Positions 22,019 to 32,290 of a stretch of DNA of 64,000 bases are shown here, piece after piece; positions within the stretch are counted from its first letter, which is position 1, and every line of letters begins with the position of its first letter. Both the position numbers and the translations under genes were made by a program. The notes beneath the pieces are model-generated. The model saw only the letters and a program-made list of their open reading frames with translations. It made no database searches and was not told where the DNA came from. The stretch is from positions 37,121,834 to 37,185,833 of the forward strand of contig CM033745.1 in the NCBI GenBank assembly GCA_019671005.1, given 5' to 3'. The DNA is from Hibiscus mutabilis (Eukaryota; Streptophyta; Magnoliopsida; Malvales; Malvaceae).

Positions 22019-23214
22019 ATGTTCCTATGAAAACTCTTCTCGAAGTGGTGGATCGGTTATAGAAAGGGGTATGCGGCTTAAATGATCAGCTACGAGATTC
22101 TCGCTTCCCTTATTGTCTTTAATTTCCAAATTAAATTCTTGTAAAAGCAGGATCTATCAGATGGGCCTTGTCTTCGCCTCCTTTTTGCTCATAAGGTACT
22201 TTAAAGCTGTATGGTCAGAAAAAACAATCACTTTAGTTTCAAGCAAATAGGATCTGAATTTTTCTAAAGCAAAGACAATAGAAAGTAATTCTTTTTCTGT
22301 TGTGGAGTAATTTCTCTGAGCCAGGTCCAGAGTCCTTGAAGCATAGGCGATACCATATGGTTCTTTGCAATTCTTTGTCCAAGAATAGCTTCAACGCTCG
22401 TATTTGATGCATCACACATAAGCTTAAAATCATATTCCCAATTTGGTGCTTTGATGATTGGTGTCGTGGTCAACTTTTCTTTAAGTACATCGAACGATTT
22501 TTTGCACTCAGGATTAAAGTCAAAGACTTTATCTTTTTGTAACAGCTCACACAACGGTCGCGCCAGCTTTGAAAAACTTTAATAAATCTTCGGTAGAAAC
22601 TTGCATGGCCAAGAAAAGAACGAACCTCCCTCGCATTTGTGGGGTAAGATAGTGAACGTATAATATCGGTCTTGGCCTTATCAACTGCAATTCCATTAGA
22701 CGGCACAATATGTCCCAAAATTAATCCCTTATCAACCATAAAATGGCATTTTTCATAGTTCAAAACAAGATTAAATTCTAAGCATCTATTAAGAACATTA
22801 GTTAAATTATCAAGACACTAATTAAAAGAACTACCGTATACCGTGAAGTCATCCATGAAAACTTGGATGCCCTTCTCCACATAGTCAGAAAAATACTCAG
22901 CATACATCTCTGGAAAGTGGCTGGTGCATTACAAAGGCCAAAGGGCATCCATTGATATGCAAATGTACCGAATGGGCAAGTAAAAGTTGTTTTTTCATGG
23001 TCTTCTGGCGCAACTAGAATTTGGAAAAAACCTGAAAAACCATCAAGGCAACAATAATGAGTTTTCCTAGCTAATTTCTTAATCATTTGATCTATAAAAG
23101 GAAGAGGAAAGTGGTCTTTTCTAGTGAGAAAGTTCAACTTCCTGTAGTCGATACAGACTCTCTAACCATTTTGTACACGCGTTGAAACTAACTCTCTTTC
23201 CGAATTGATAGAGG
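22019..23214 (-). pseudogene. Athila reverse transcriptase and RNase H
   Basis: The minus strand shows RVCIDYRKLNFLTRKDHFPL (about 23080-23160), CCLDGFSGFFQILVAPEDHE, TCPFGTFAYQWMPFGLCNAP, the catalytic VFMDDFTVYGSSFN (about 22825-22865), LNYEKCHFMVDKGLILGHIV and REVRSFLGHASFYRRFI. RNase H follows (22100-22560) with KLMCDASNTSVEAILGQRI. Breaks occur near 23150, 22800 and 22470. Coding begins only about 20 bp from the right LTR end, so everything upstream of RT (gag, protease, primer site) has been deleted. Confidence 0.85.
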
Positions 23215-23218
23215 GGTT

Positions 23219-23236
23219 ACAAAATTAGTGATTACA
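23219..23236 (-). other. 18 bases of Ogre-1-type LTR start beside the right Athila LTR
   Basis: The plus strand reads ACAAAATTAGTGATTACA, identical to 15658-15675, the start of the Ogre-1 LTR next to the left Athila LTR. The following LTR sequence (AATGGCAC) is shared too. Beyond the 18 bases the two flanks differ. Confidence 0.7.
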
Positions 23237-24570
23237 AATGGCACCTGTTGAATTGAAAGAACTTGACACGCGTCAATATAATTCCTTCTTCTCAAATAAT
23301 AAATATTGGAATTCAAACGTAGTAAAAGAGAAGTAAGGGTCGATCCTACAGGGACTAAGGGAACTTTCTGATTTATGTTTGTTCAATCGGTGAGCCAACA
23401 AGAGAGTTCAATAATATTTAAATATGGTGGGGATTTGTGGAATTAAGTAAAAGAATAAGAGATTGTAGAGAAGATTAAGAAGTGGATTCAGTATAGTAAA
23501 GATTAGCCTCGGGCTCTTGCTTTGACTCAGTTTCCTCGATCATCGGAAAAATGATTTTTCACTTTGGGATTCATGTCGGTTACTTGCCTACAAGGATCAA
23601 TCCTTGTGACTGTACCTTGTATACCGAATACCCAAGTGTCATCTTTGATATCGATTTTGGAAATTGATCTAACCAACAACAATGTTGTAGATAAAAAATG
23701 TTTAAGTAAAAGGCCGACTCAGACTATGTTGTTTCAATAATAACTGATTTCGATCTCATTTTCCTCTTAGTAAACAATTTTACTGAATGTGTTCCCAGGA
23801 AGCTGAATGTGCTTCAATAGCAGATCCTTCCTCCCACACATTTAACCAAAACAACATCCTGACTAACGTCAATCTTGGGTTTTGAAATCATTTTGATTTT
23901 GAAGTTAAGCTTAGAAAACTGAGAGAGACACCCGAAGTTGTTTAAGTGCTTTTCAATCCTCACATTGGAATTGAGTCATTGCTTTATCCTTTGGCTATGG
24001 AAAACTTAGCTAAGTATGATAGAAATCATACTTAGCATATTTGAAAAAAAGTAAAAACTTGGAAAAGTGAAAATGGAGAAAAAAAAGTAAAAACTTCTAT
24101 TAATGGAGAAAAACTAGAACAAATTAAAACCCAAAAGATGAGAGATGATTTTTGCTTTTGCCCAAAGGATATTTATAGCAGTCTAAAACCCTAAAAATGA
24201 CCCTAAAGAGATAAAAGATAAATCCCAAATTATTCAAATTAATTACAAAAAAATAATTCCAAAGTTTGAATTTAAATTCTGTCTGATAAGTCATCTGAAA
24301 CGCGGCTGATAACCTATCATCGTTGCTGATGTGGCATCTTCTAGAAGCTGCTGACGTGGCGTCCAGTCAGACTTTCATGCCCAGATTCATGCCCACTAAT
24401 CCGGCCATGAGTCCAGAAAATCAAAAATTGCACAATTTCATCAGTTTTAGCAACATTTTTGGAGTCTACTGTTCCGCATTGAAAATGAACAAAAATGCCC
24501 AAATTAGCAACTTAAAACAACCAATCAATGAGTAATTATCGATAGAATAATGCATAATTCAAGCACTAAT
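23237..24570 (-). repeat. Athila 5' LTR
   Basis: It aligns along its whole length with 15676-16992. The outer end reads GCACTAATTA where the left copy has GCACTAATCA, so the terminal TGA is damaged or the junction is slightly trimmed. It carries the same TATA box (24170-24178). A stretch at about 23822-23850 (CCTTCCTCCCACACATTTAACC) is absent from the left copy. Confidence 0.85.
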
Positions 24571-24783
24571 TAGAACTCAAGAAGCAACTCCAAGAGCTAC
24601 AAGATAAAGGCTTTATTCGGCCTAGCTCATCTCCCTAGGGCGCTTGAGTCTTGTTTGTGAAGAAGAAAGACTAGACTATGAGACTCTGTATTGACTACAG
24701 ACAATTGAACAAGCTTACTATCAAGAATCGGTATCCTCTCCCAAGGATAGAAGATCTCTTCAATCAACTCAAGGATGCTTTAG
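24571..24783 (+). pseudogene. Chromovirus reverse transcriptase fragment
   Basis: The plus strand encodes LKKQLQELQDKGFIRPSSSP, then VLFVKKKD, MRLCIDYRQLNKLTIKNRYP and LPRIEDLFNQLKDAL: the RT fingers of a chromovirus-type Ty3-gypsy element. Three in-frame stops fall within 70 codons. It is cut on the left by the Athila LTR and runs straight into an LTR start at 24784, so the rest of pol is gone. Confidence 0.85.
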
Positions 24784-25667
24784 TGTCACACAAGTTTGCC
24801 TAAGTGTGATTTCATACTTGTTTTGTATATCTCCTAGAATGATGGCACTAGTATGTATATAGTTAGCTTGATCATGCATTTTGAAGCTTGTATATAATGT
24901 CTTGATGGGCCTACTATGTTATGAATCTAATGTCAAGTATGTAATGAACTTAGATAACATGTAATGGATGATGTTTTGCTGCGCAAATATTGAATTAAAT
25001 TCATGGAATGATCAAACATTGATCTAGCTTACATTGTTAACATTCGAATACCTTGTTGTCTACAAGTCTTGCTTGAATCGAAAGTAGGATGATTGAACCA
25101 TGCTTGCTTGTATTTCAAATTGAATGTCATGCTTAATGTATATGTCTTGCTTGAAATGAAAGTTGTGTGTTTGATAGGATTAGGCCGTATAGCCTAGTGT
25201 GTGTATAGATGTTTGCCGAATGGTTAGGTATAGAGAATGTCTTGAATGGTAATAGTTTCATGCTATTGAATGTTTAGGTAATCATGCTTAGTATGTATAG
25301 GATTGTAATGTTAAAATGTGTACAAACCAAGGAACCTTGAATTGAAATGGGAGCATGTTATATCTAGAGACATTCGAATATAAGCTAAAGAACAATAAAG
25401 TGAATCAAATTGATAATGTAGTAACTTGAAATGAAAGCATAAAATGAATTAAGTTAGTGACCAATTCGAATGGTTTAGGTTGAGTAAGAATCAATTGTGA
25501 AGTTACTTGTATGATAAGTAAGTATGATTACTTGCTTGTTCTTATGATGGTTGTTTGATTGTTCTTATATTGCTAGTAATGCCTTGTTTGTATTGTTCTT
25601 GCCATTGCTTGCTCGTTAAGTAACACTCCCGAGCCGGTTTGCTACTAGCCGGGGTAGGGGTGTTACA
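24784..25667 (+). repeat. Chromovirus 3' LTR
   Basis: The 884 bp start TGTCACAC and end GTGTTACA, an inverted terminal pair with one mismatch. The end phrase CTAGCCGGGGTAGGGGTGTTACA-type is typical of chromovirus LTRs. It lies directly against epsin coding sequence at 25668, so the element inserted into an epsin exon. The presumed target copy on this side is GAAAC (25668-25672). The partner copy is not in the window. No polypurine tract precedes it. Confidence 0.75.
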
Positions 25668-25680
25668 GAAACCTTTTTGG
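25668..25680 (-). pseudogene. Epsin exon 11, first 13 bases
   Basis: The acceptor TTGCAG precedes CCAAAAAGGTTTC, encoding PKKV in the frame set by exon 10, as in plant epsins (NIAAPKKVS). The chromovirus LTR cuts it here. The remaining C-terminus is not in the window. Confidence 0.75.
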
Positions 25681-25777
25681 CTGCAAGGTTTTCCCATAAC
25701 AGTGGAACAGTCACAAAGATGCAAATTATACACACTTGTCAACAAAGAGTAAGGGCTATATAATAAGGGATACTTAC

Positions 25778-26193
25778 GAGCATATATATTAAGATCGATT
25801 ATTCCACGGCTCACAGAATCTGCCCAAATGCCTGACTTCACCTGGAAAGTATCCTTCTTTTGAGGAGATTTGGATTCTTGTGAGGGTTTTGTGTTCATGT
25901 TGCTGAGATTTCCATCATTAACCGAATTTTCTGCTGGTTCTTTTGAAGCTTATTCAGAATGAGAAGTGAATGAACCAAAAATGTCTGGTCCATCATTAAT
26001 CAAATTTTGTTCTGGTTCTTTTGAAGCTGAATCAGAATGATAAGTGAATGAACCAAAAATGTCTGATGATCCATTAAAATTGTTCAGCGGAACAATAGCA
26101 AATGGATCAACAATGCTAGCGTTTGCTGGCTCCGACTTTGGTGCCATAGTGTCTAGTTGGACAACTGTATTAGTGGCTGTAAATAGGTACAAT
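25778..26193 (-). pseudogene. Epsin exon 10, 3' part
   Basis: Beyond the solo LTR the minus strand reads YLFTATNTVVQLDTMAPKSE, SIVDPFAIVPLNNFNGSSDI and FGSF (DPF is an adaptor-binding motif), then a TAA stop at 25950-25952, then KKDTFQVKSGIWADSVSRGI and IDLNIYA with a GTAAGT donor at 25776-25777. A tandem duplication of about 75 bp (roughly 25940-26090) repeats the DIFGSFTSHS segment. The join to the other half is out of frame by a small deletion. Confidence 0.85.
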
Positions 26194-27260
26194 TGTAATC
26201 ACTAATTTTTTCCGGGGTGTTAACCCGTTTTTTACAATAAAAGGGGCTTTGTTTAATTTTAACTATCTTATACTATATAGATATATGTGATTATCATTAA
26301 AATTCAAAAGAAATTAAAAAAAATACTACTATTGTTACTTGTTAATATATATATATATATGTGTCAACTTCTAATACCCAATTTTCTATCATGTTTCTGT
26401 TATTTGTTATAAAAAACCCCCTAATATTCTACTATATTATTTCCTTTATATTATTTTAATTACTATCGTTGATATCTTATTATTATTACTATATGTTATT
26501 AGTATTATTGTTATTACGATTATTATTGTTGTTGTTGTTGTTGTTATTTTTATTAGTATTATTGTTATCATAAAACTAAATTGAAAAGATCAAAAAGATT
26601 AATAGATTAATAAGTAAAACCCAAGTTTTTTTTATTATTATCAACCTATACTTATTATATAAATCAAAAGCCACATATACATAACAGTTAATAAAATCTG
26701 CCCACAAAATATTACAGTCCATTTACATAAAAAGCCCAAAAAAAAAAAACAAACATTTATATTACATGTGGCCTGATAAGGCCCAATTTTGATTAAACAA
26801 AAACCCTAATCTGGTTTCCCCTCTTCTTGCGCAGCCACAGATGAGCCATTGGATCAAATCCAATCGGAGGGGTCCTCTATCTCCCAGCACGCACCGCACG
26901 CACGGCTCTTCAGATCCCCCACGCACCTACGCGAGACTGTTGGGCTTTCCACTCGCGCGTGTAATCCACCGTCAGCGTTCCAACTTCCCATAGAGTGTCT
27001 GTTCGCCTCCCGCCGCGCCCACATGTTCAAGCCCTATCGGCCTTTGCAACAAACATGCCCACTCTCTCACTGGTCCCCTCCTCTCTCTTCACATGCAAAC
27101 AAAGGGAAGAATGTCAGAGGGAGAACGACATGTTTCAACAACATTTCAGAGCCTCCCAACCATATCAGAAACGCAGATGAATACAAACAAAAAACATAGG
27201 CAACCAATAGGGAATTTCTAATCTGTTTTTTCCCTTTTTCGAATACATATAATATTCGGC

Positions 27261-27269
27261 TATATAAAC
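27261..27269 (+). promoter_or_regulatory. Possible TATA box of the solo LTR
   Basis: GGCTATATAAAC in element sense stands in a mixed-composition region of the LTR. It is plausible as core promoter, without further support. Confidence 0.35.
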
Positions 27270-28194
27270 AAAAAGCCAAATAGTTGTAACCCTAGGCATC
27301 ATTGGGGAAATTTTCAGAGAAGCAGTACAAAAGACCTTCTGAGGTATATCCTCTTTCTTTTTGCATTTTATTTGAAAGCATATTCACATACAAAAAAGAA
27401 GTTAGGGGTTTCATTTTTTACCTCTTCGGCGCTTCGATTTTCCTTAGGCCGTCGTATTTTTTCGTCAACGATAAGACTTCTGGTGCTTTCGAGCCTGTAT
27501 ATGTTGAATTGGTGGGGAAAAAGGTGATGAAAATTTTTTTAGGGTCTTAGTTTTAAGGGTTTTCAAACAAAAGAGGGTTGTGTTTGAAAAAACGGAGTTT
27601 AGATTGGGTTTTAAATTGTGAAAATGAGTCATTTTCTATGGGGTTTGGGTTTGCCAGCCGTCTCTAGATGGCGGCCGACGTGACGGAGTACGGCGGAGGG
27701 CCTCCAATTTTTAGGTTTCTGTACGCCGGTGAGCGACAACATTTGTCTAGATTTGGGAGAAAGAAGAGAATGAGAAGAGTTCTAGGGGTTATCAAACGAC
27801 CAAAAGAGGCAGATTATGGCTAAAATGGTTTTTTATACTTTAATCTTTTAAAAATGGTTTTATTACACAAATAAGGTTCTCTGCCCTTCTTTATTTACGC
27901 CATAAACCCTTCTGCCTTTTGAAATAGCACATTTAGTCCCTCCGCATGGGATAATTACGTGCCCAAGCCATTCAGTGTTTTGTAATCATCCCCCGAGTCC
28001 TTGTGACCTTTTGTTTCCTTACAATTTCATCCATGTTTTTCTTTTAATTTGGCTCCCAACTTTGAGTTTTTAATCAATTTGGCCCATTCCAGTATTAAGA
28101 CCCCTTTTTACTTATTCTTTCTCATACATTTTAATTTAAATTTTGTACATTTATTTTCAGTTCTTTAATTTTGTAATGTTTAGTTTATTTGCTT

Positions 28195-28810
28195 TATCTT
28201 TATGTGGTTGCGGATATATGATGAATGTTGTATGATATATGTTTATTTAATGTATGTTTCCTATATAATATATGGTATATGTATATATGTATAATACATA
28301 GTTTTAATGTGTGTAAAGTTGTTTGTAAAATATAATATATATGTTTTTCTCATGATATATAGCTTTGTATATAATATGTTTTTTTAAATATATAATATAT
28401 TTTTATAAAGTTATAATGTATGGTTTTATAAAATGTATATAATATATAGTTTTTTTAGGAATATATAACATATAGTTTTACAAAGTTATAGTTTTCAAAA
28501 AATATATATATATATATTTAAAGCTTATATATATATATATATATATGTTTTTTAAAAAAGGAATATAATATATATAGTTTTTTTCATAAAATACATGATA
28601 CTTAGTTTTGCAAAAATATAATGTAGTAAATATATTTATATAGTTTTTATATAATATATATCATATAAAGTTTTTATATAATATATATAGTAAATGTATG
28701 ATATAAGTTTTTATATAATATATATCATATAAAGTTTGTTAAAATATAACTTTTCTATATATATATATATATTTAGTATAGAATATATAGTAAATATATT
28801 TATATTCTTA
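28195..28810. repeat. AT-rich microsatellite block in solo LTR
   Basis: Many variants of TATAATATATAGTTTTT and pure (TA)n runs (about 28497-28516 and 28527-28548), with the phrase TCATATAAAGTTTTTATATAA repeated near 28650-28740. Built by slippage on an AT-rich base. No gene content. Confidence 0.7.
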
Positions 28811-29899
28811 TGTCTTATTTATTTTTTTGGTGTAAGTTTAGATTAGTGGTTTAAGCTCTTGGTGTATTTTGGGCCTTGTTACTTTGGGCTTAGGGTGCTT
28901 AGTTTAGGTAGTTTGGGCTTGGCTCTGTTTTGGGTTTCAAGGCTAGTTAGATTAGCCTTAGATTAGGATTAGGTTAATTAATTTAATTAGTTTAAGATCG
29001 TGTGCTCATCTCATAGGGGCATGATCTTTAAATTAATTAGATTAATTTAGGATTAGTTTAAAGCCTTAGTTAGATTGAGGTTCGAATAAGTTTAGTAAAT
29101 TTAAATTTACATTTGGCTCATTGGGGTAAATGTTAAATTCATTAAGCTAATGGAACACTTCTTTAATTACTTCTAAGATAAAATGAATGCGGGGATTAGA
29201 TTGACATTTGAGCTAAAACCATGATTAGTTAATTCGACTTGTTTTAAATAGCATCATTGGCTTATTGGAATGCTAGTCTAAAATCGATCGAATTAATTAT
29301 CATGATAATCTATAATTTATTAAGGTCTTTAGTCTTTTAGAACTAATTAATTTAGGGTTAAATATTAGAGTTAATTAGTTAGTAAATAGATCACTAATGG
29401 TTTCCCATAATTTAAGCCTTTTAGGTTAGGGCCTTGGGTGAGCTTTTTGTGTGTTTAACCTTAAGCCTTTTGTTTGTCACCCTTTAATATCTAGTTTGCA
29501 TTAATCAATTTTAATCATGAAATGAGTTATCTATTAGTTTCGATATGTGTCATAACAGTCCGAGCTCAATGGATGTTGACCAAATATTTAAATTAATTCT
29601 TACCGACTCAAGGTAAAATTAAAACCTGACAAAATCATTACATCACATTTTAATTACTTGCATCATGTATAAAGGTGACGTGTGGGTTCCGAACCATAAA
29701 CTAACACGACAATCATGCTTATATGAAGTCAGTTTAGTCTATGGTCCGGTGTATCGTCAACCTTATTAATTAAATGTCCAATTAAGTCGAACCCACCAAC
29801 TTGATAAAGCCCGTGTAATTAAGGTCAGATTTTCAATTAAGTACGTCGAGTTAAATTCAAATTCCATCAATTTGAAAGCAACAAATATTCAAGTACCGA

Positions 29900-30030
29900 T
29901 TTCCAGGCGTGATGGGGGTGCTAATCCTTCTCCACGCGTAACTAACTCTCGGACCCTTTCATAATGAATCTCTGGTTTTCTATGGTGTCTGGCCCACCTT
30001 ATCCAAGTGGTCGGTGGCGACTCCAAATTT
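29900..30030 (+). promoter_or_regulatory. Conserved LTR module with tRNA-Arg-complementary segments (solo LTR)
   Basis: In element sense: GAATCTCTGGTT (29966-29977), CCTTATCCA (29997-30005) and TGGCGACTCC (30015-30024). These complement the anticodon-arm/variable region, the D arm (TGGATAAGG) and the 3' end of tRNA-Arg(ACG) as recalled, in the order of an antisense tRNA. This copy has the best D-arm match of the six. Confidence 0.65.
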
Positions 30031-30173
30031 TTAATCATTTTTTTAAAGGAATAAGATTTTTCAAAAGAAATCCCTTTAAACTAAAATTTCAAAGAAATGA
30101 TTTTGGGGATAACCTGTAACACCGAATTTATGAAACTTATATATTATTTTTTTAAAGGAAAAAAGTCGTTACA

Positions 30174-30358
30174 ACAGTTGGAGAGGCTGCAGGAGCAATG
30201 GCAAGCTGGAAAGCAAATAGATTAACCTGTTTCTGCTCATATGAGAAAGGGGAAGCTAATTTCAACTCTTCATAATCAAAGGATATGCCCTAATATCCAA
30301 CTAAAACATCAGATTGTAAATATGTTACTGCAACAAGCTGCTTAAATGTGAACTGGCC
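30174..30358 (-). pseudogene. Epsin exon 10, 5' part
   Basis: From acceptor TCTTAG it encodes GQFTFKQLVAVTYLQ, a TAG stop at 30290-30292, then SYEQKQVNLFAFQLAIAPAA and SPTV, where the solo LTR cuts it. NLFAFQ and the Ala/Pro-rich stretch suit the adaptor-binding tail of epsins. Confidence 0.75.
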
Positions 30359-30573
30359 CTAAGAGATCGTTGGGCTCATATATTTAACAGATCATCCAAC
30401 ATTTCAAGGTAAAGAACATTATATTGTATTTCATGTTTCATGATAAGCAAGTTATATTTATCTATTTAAATGGAAATATACCACTATTTTATTGCAGGTC
30501 AATTCATTTGGAATACAACTTAATTGTTACATTTCCAAAATTGACGTCTTGAAGATGAAAGAAAAAGTCTAAC

Positions 30574-30635
30574 CTGTGCCTGAGAACTTGCTTCAGTTTA
30601 GCTGACACAAAAGTTGCATCAGCAAATAGATCAAC
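30574..30635 (-). pseudogene. Epsin exon 9, 3' part beyond Copia
   Basis: The minus strand continues directly from the Copia target site with VDLFADATFVSA, then, after a 1-base frame change, TEASSQAQ and a GTTAGA donor. Joined to 40128-40248 through the single TCAAC copy, it restores the epsin motif SAEVDLFADATFVSA. This shows that Copia lies inside coding sequence. Confidence 0.85.
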
Positions 30636-30842
30636 TGTAGGTTGATAGCGTGTAGATTAGGAGTTATAATCTTATCCTAACTAGTAATTTGATTGTAGCG
30701 AAACTCTATCTTATTAAAAAATAAGATACCTATCCTTTAGGTTGACTACTCAATGTAAAAGTCTGTGTAAAAGTCTATAAGTATATTATTTATGTATATA
30801 AATAAAGACATAACAGAGAATATTAAGACTCTATTTTTTACA
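30636..30842 (+). repeat. Copia 5' LTR
   Basis: TGTAGGTTGATAGCG to TTTTTTACA. It contains the near-palindrome TATCTTATTAAAAAATAAGATA (about 30708-30729) and a TATA-like TATATAAAT at 30795-30803. Confidence 0.9.
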
Positions 30843-30854
30843 TGGTATCAGATT
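30843..30854 (+). promoter_or_regulatory. Copia primer-binding site (initiator tRNA-Met)
   Basis: TGGTATCAGATT directly follows the LTR. The standard plant copia site begins TGGTATCAGAGC, so ten of twelve bases are kept. Confidence 0.85.
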
Positions 30855-30920
30855 AGGTCAATCTTCTCTTCCAATTCCTTGAATTTTTTTCCCGATCTCT
30901 TCTACATTATCTTCATATCC

Positions 30921-31583
30921 ATGGTTACAACAGAACCTTCCGTTTCTGAAGTTAGCTCTCAGATCAGCCCTCATCCATCTGATTTTAATATATCCGAAAT
31001 ACCCAAAATTTAGAAAGAAGCATACATTGCCTCTCCTGACAGTTCTTCTAGCAATTTTAGTAAACAACAAATGGAGGAACTCCAACAAATTTTTCGTCAT
31101 ATGACCTCTAAATCCACCACCAATGCATTTACTGTTGCTGCAGGTAGAATTTCTTGCTTGGCCATAGTCAAATCCTTGCATTGGATAGAAGATTCTAGTG
31201 CTTCTGACCATATGACAAGAAATCTTAGCCTCTTCCATGAGTACAACATACAACAATCTTCTTCTTCTATCAAAATAGCATACGGCTCTCTCTCAATTGT
31301 GAAAGGAGGTGGATCCATTAAATTAAATGAAAATATGGTATTATTTGATGTACTTCATGTCCCAAAGCTTGCGTGTAATTTGTTGTCTGTTAGTAAGCTT
31401 TTTGAGGATGTGAAGTGTGATGTTCATTTTGGGAATGATGGTTGTGTTTTTCAGGCACATGGCTCGCTGTATAATAGACTCTATATCCTTGATAGACTAT
31501 CTCCTCAGGACCAAGTTATCTCGAGTTGTCTTAAGTCTACAGCTTTTTCCACTTCTTTGTTTTCCAGTGATATAATGCTATGA
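30921..31583 (+). pseudogene. Copia gag remnant and protease
   Basis: A short N-terminal piece (30921-31013, start MVTTEPSVSEVSSQI) ends in a stop. At 31071 the reading resumes far downstream in the polyprotein, with SLHWIEDSSASDHMTRNLSL, where copia protease normally has D-S-G-A-S: the catalytic Gly is now Ser. VLHVPKLACNLLSVSKL follows, the conserved protease C-terminal part. The capsid and zinc knuckle are absent, so about 250 codons of gag were deleted. The stop at 31581 separates it from integrase. Confidence 0.82.
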
Positions 31584-32290
31584 CATTTTAGATTAGGGTA
31601 TCCAAACTTTTATTATCTTGCAAAATTGTTCCCTAAATTATTTGAGAATAAAAGCCCATCTTCTTTTACTTGCGAAGCATGTCAAATTGCCAAAAATACA
31701 AGACAACCATATGTTTCCTCTACATTTAAACCTACTTCACCTTTTTCTATAATACATAGTGACATTTGGGGCCCTTCTAAAGTAAAAAATATCTCTAGGT
31801 CTAGATGGTTTATTTCTTTTTTTGATAATCACTCTAGGACCACTTGGACTTACCTAATGAGAGAAAAATATGAGGTTGAAACAATTTTTAAAACCTTCTA
31901 TAAAATGGTGGAAAACCAGTTTGATAGACAAATAAAAATAATGAAAAGTGATAATGGGAGTGAGTATCTTAGCAAATCTCTTGGTTCTTATTTTAGAGAG
32001 TTATTTTCATATCATCTCCTGTGTCAATACTCCCAGTGAATGAATGGAGTGGTGAGAGAAAAAATATGAGGTTGAAACAATTTTTAAAACCTTCTATAAA
32101 ATGGTGGAAAACCCAGTTTGATAGACAAATAAAAATAATGAAAAGTGATAATGGGAGTGAGTATCTTAGCAAATCTCTTGGTTCTTATTTTAGAGAGAGT
32201 TATTTTCATATATCATCTCTGTGTCAATACTCCCCATCGAATGGAGTGGTGAGAGAAAAATTGACATTTAGTAAAGGTAACTAGGTCCCT
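31584..32290 (+). pseudogene. Copia integrase with internal tandem duplication
   Basis: The zinc-binding region ends FTCEACQIAKNTRQPYVSST. The core follows with the first catalytic D in IIHSDIWGP and the second in MKSDNGSEYLSKSLGSYF. A segment of about 196 bp holding the second catalytic region is present twice head to tail (31859-32053 and 32054-32250), so the fold cannot be normal. Frameshifts fall at 32025-32050. Confidence 0.85.

Larger units (their letters stand above)
15676..24570 (-). mobile_element. Athila-type Ty3-gypsy element, internally deleted
   Basis: Two direct repeats of 1.32-1.33 kb (15676-16992 and 23237-24570, roughly 95 percent alike by eye) flank minus-strand coding for RT-RNase H, integrase and a third ORF in the env position, with a polypurine tract beside the 3' LTR. 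RT motifs (KDHFPLPFIDQM, TCPFGTFAYQWMPFGLCNAP) are those of the Athila lineage. Gag, protease and the primer site are missing: RT coding begins almost at the edge of the right LTR. Ogre-1 abuts the left LTR, and the right end abuts a chromovirus RT fragment, so the element probably inserted into that chromovirus. No target duplication can be checked, because the left flank is outside the window. Confidence 0.87.
26194..30173 (+). mobile_element. Solo LTR of the Ogre-1 family, about 3.98 kb
   Basis: It starts TGTAATCACTAATTTTTTCC and ends AAAGTCGTTACA, the same termini as the Ogre-1 LTR but on the plus strand. It is flanked by ACAAT (26189-26193) and ACAGT (30174-30178), a 5-bp target duplication with one transition. 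No internal sequence remains, so it arose by LTR-LTR recombination. It lies inside epsin exon 10. Open frames within it (26849-27550) have no recognisable domain. Confidence 0.9.

Noticed and set aside
5536..26193. MAPKSEP shared by the Ogre-1 protease frame (start at 6843) and epsin exon 10
   Set aside because: Only seven residues match, the flanking residues and codons differ, and both contexts are well explained by their own families. Chance.
26849..27550. Plus- and minus-strand frames in the solo LTR (up to 116 codons)
   Set aside because: They lie inside a well-bounded LTR, lack family resemblance and do not match frames in the Ogre-1 LTR.
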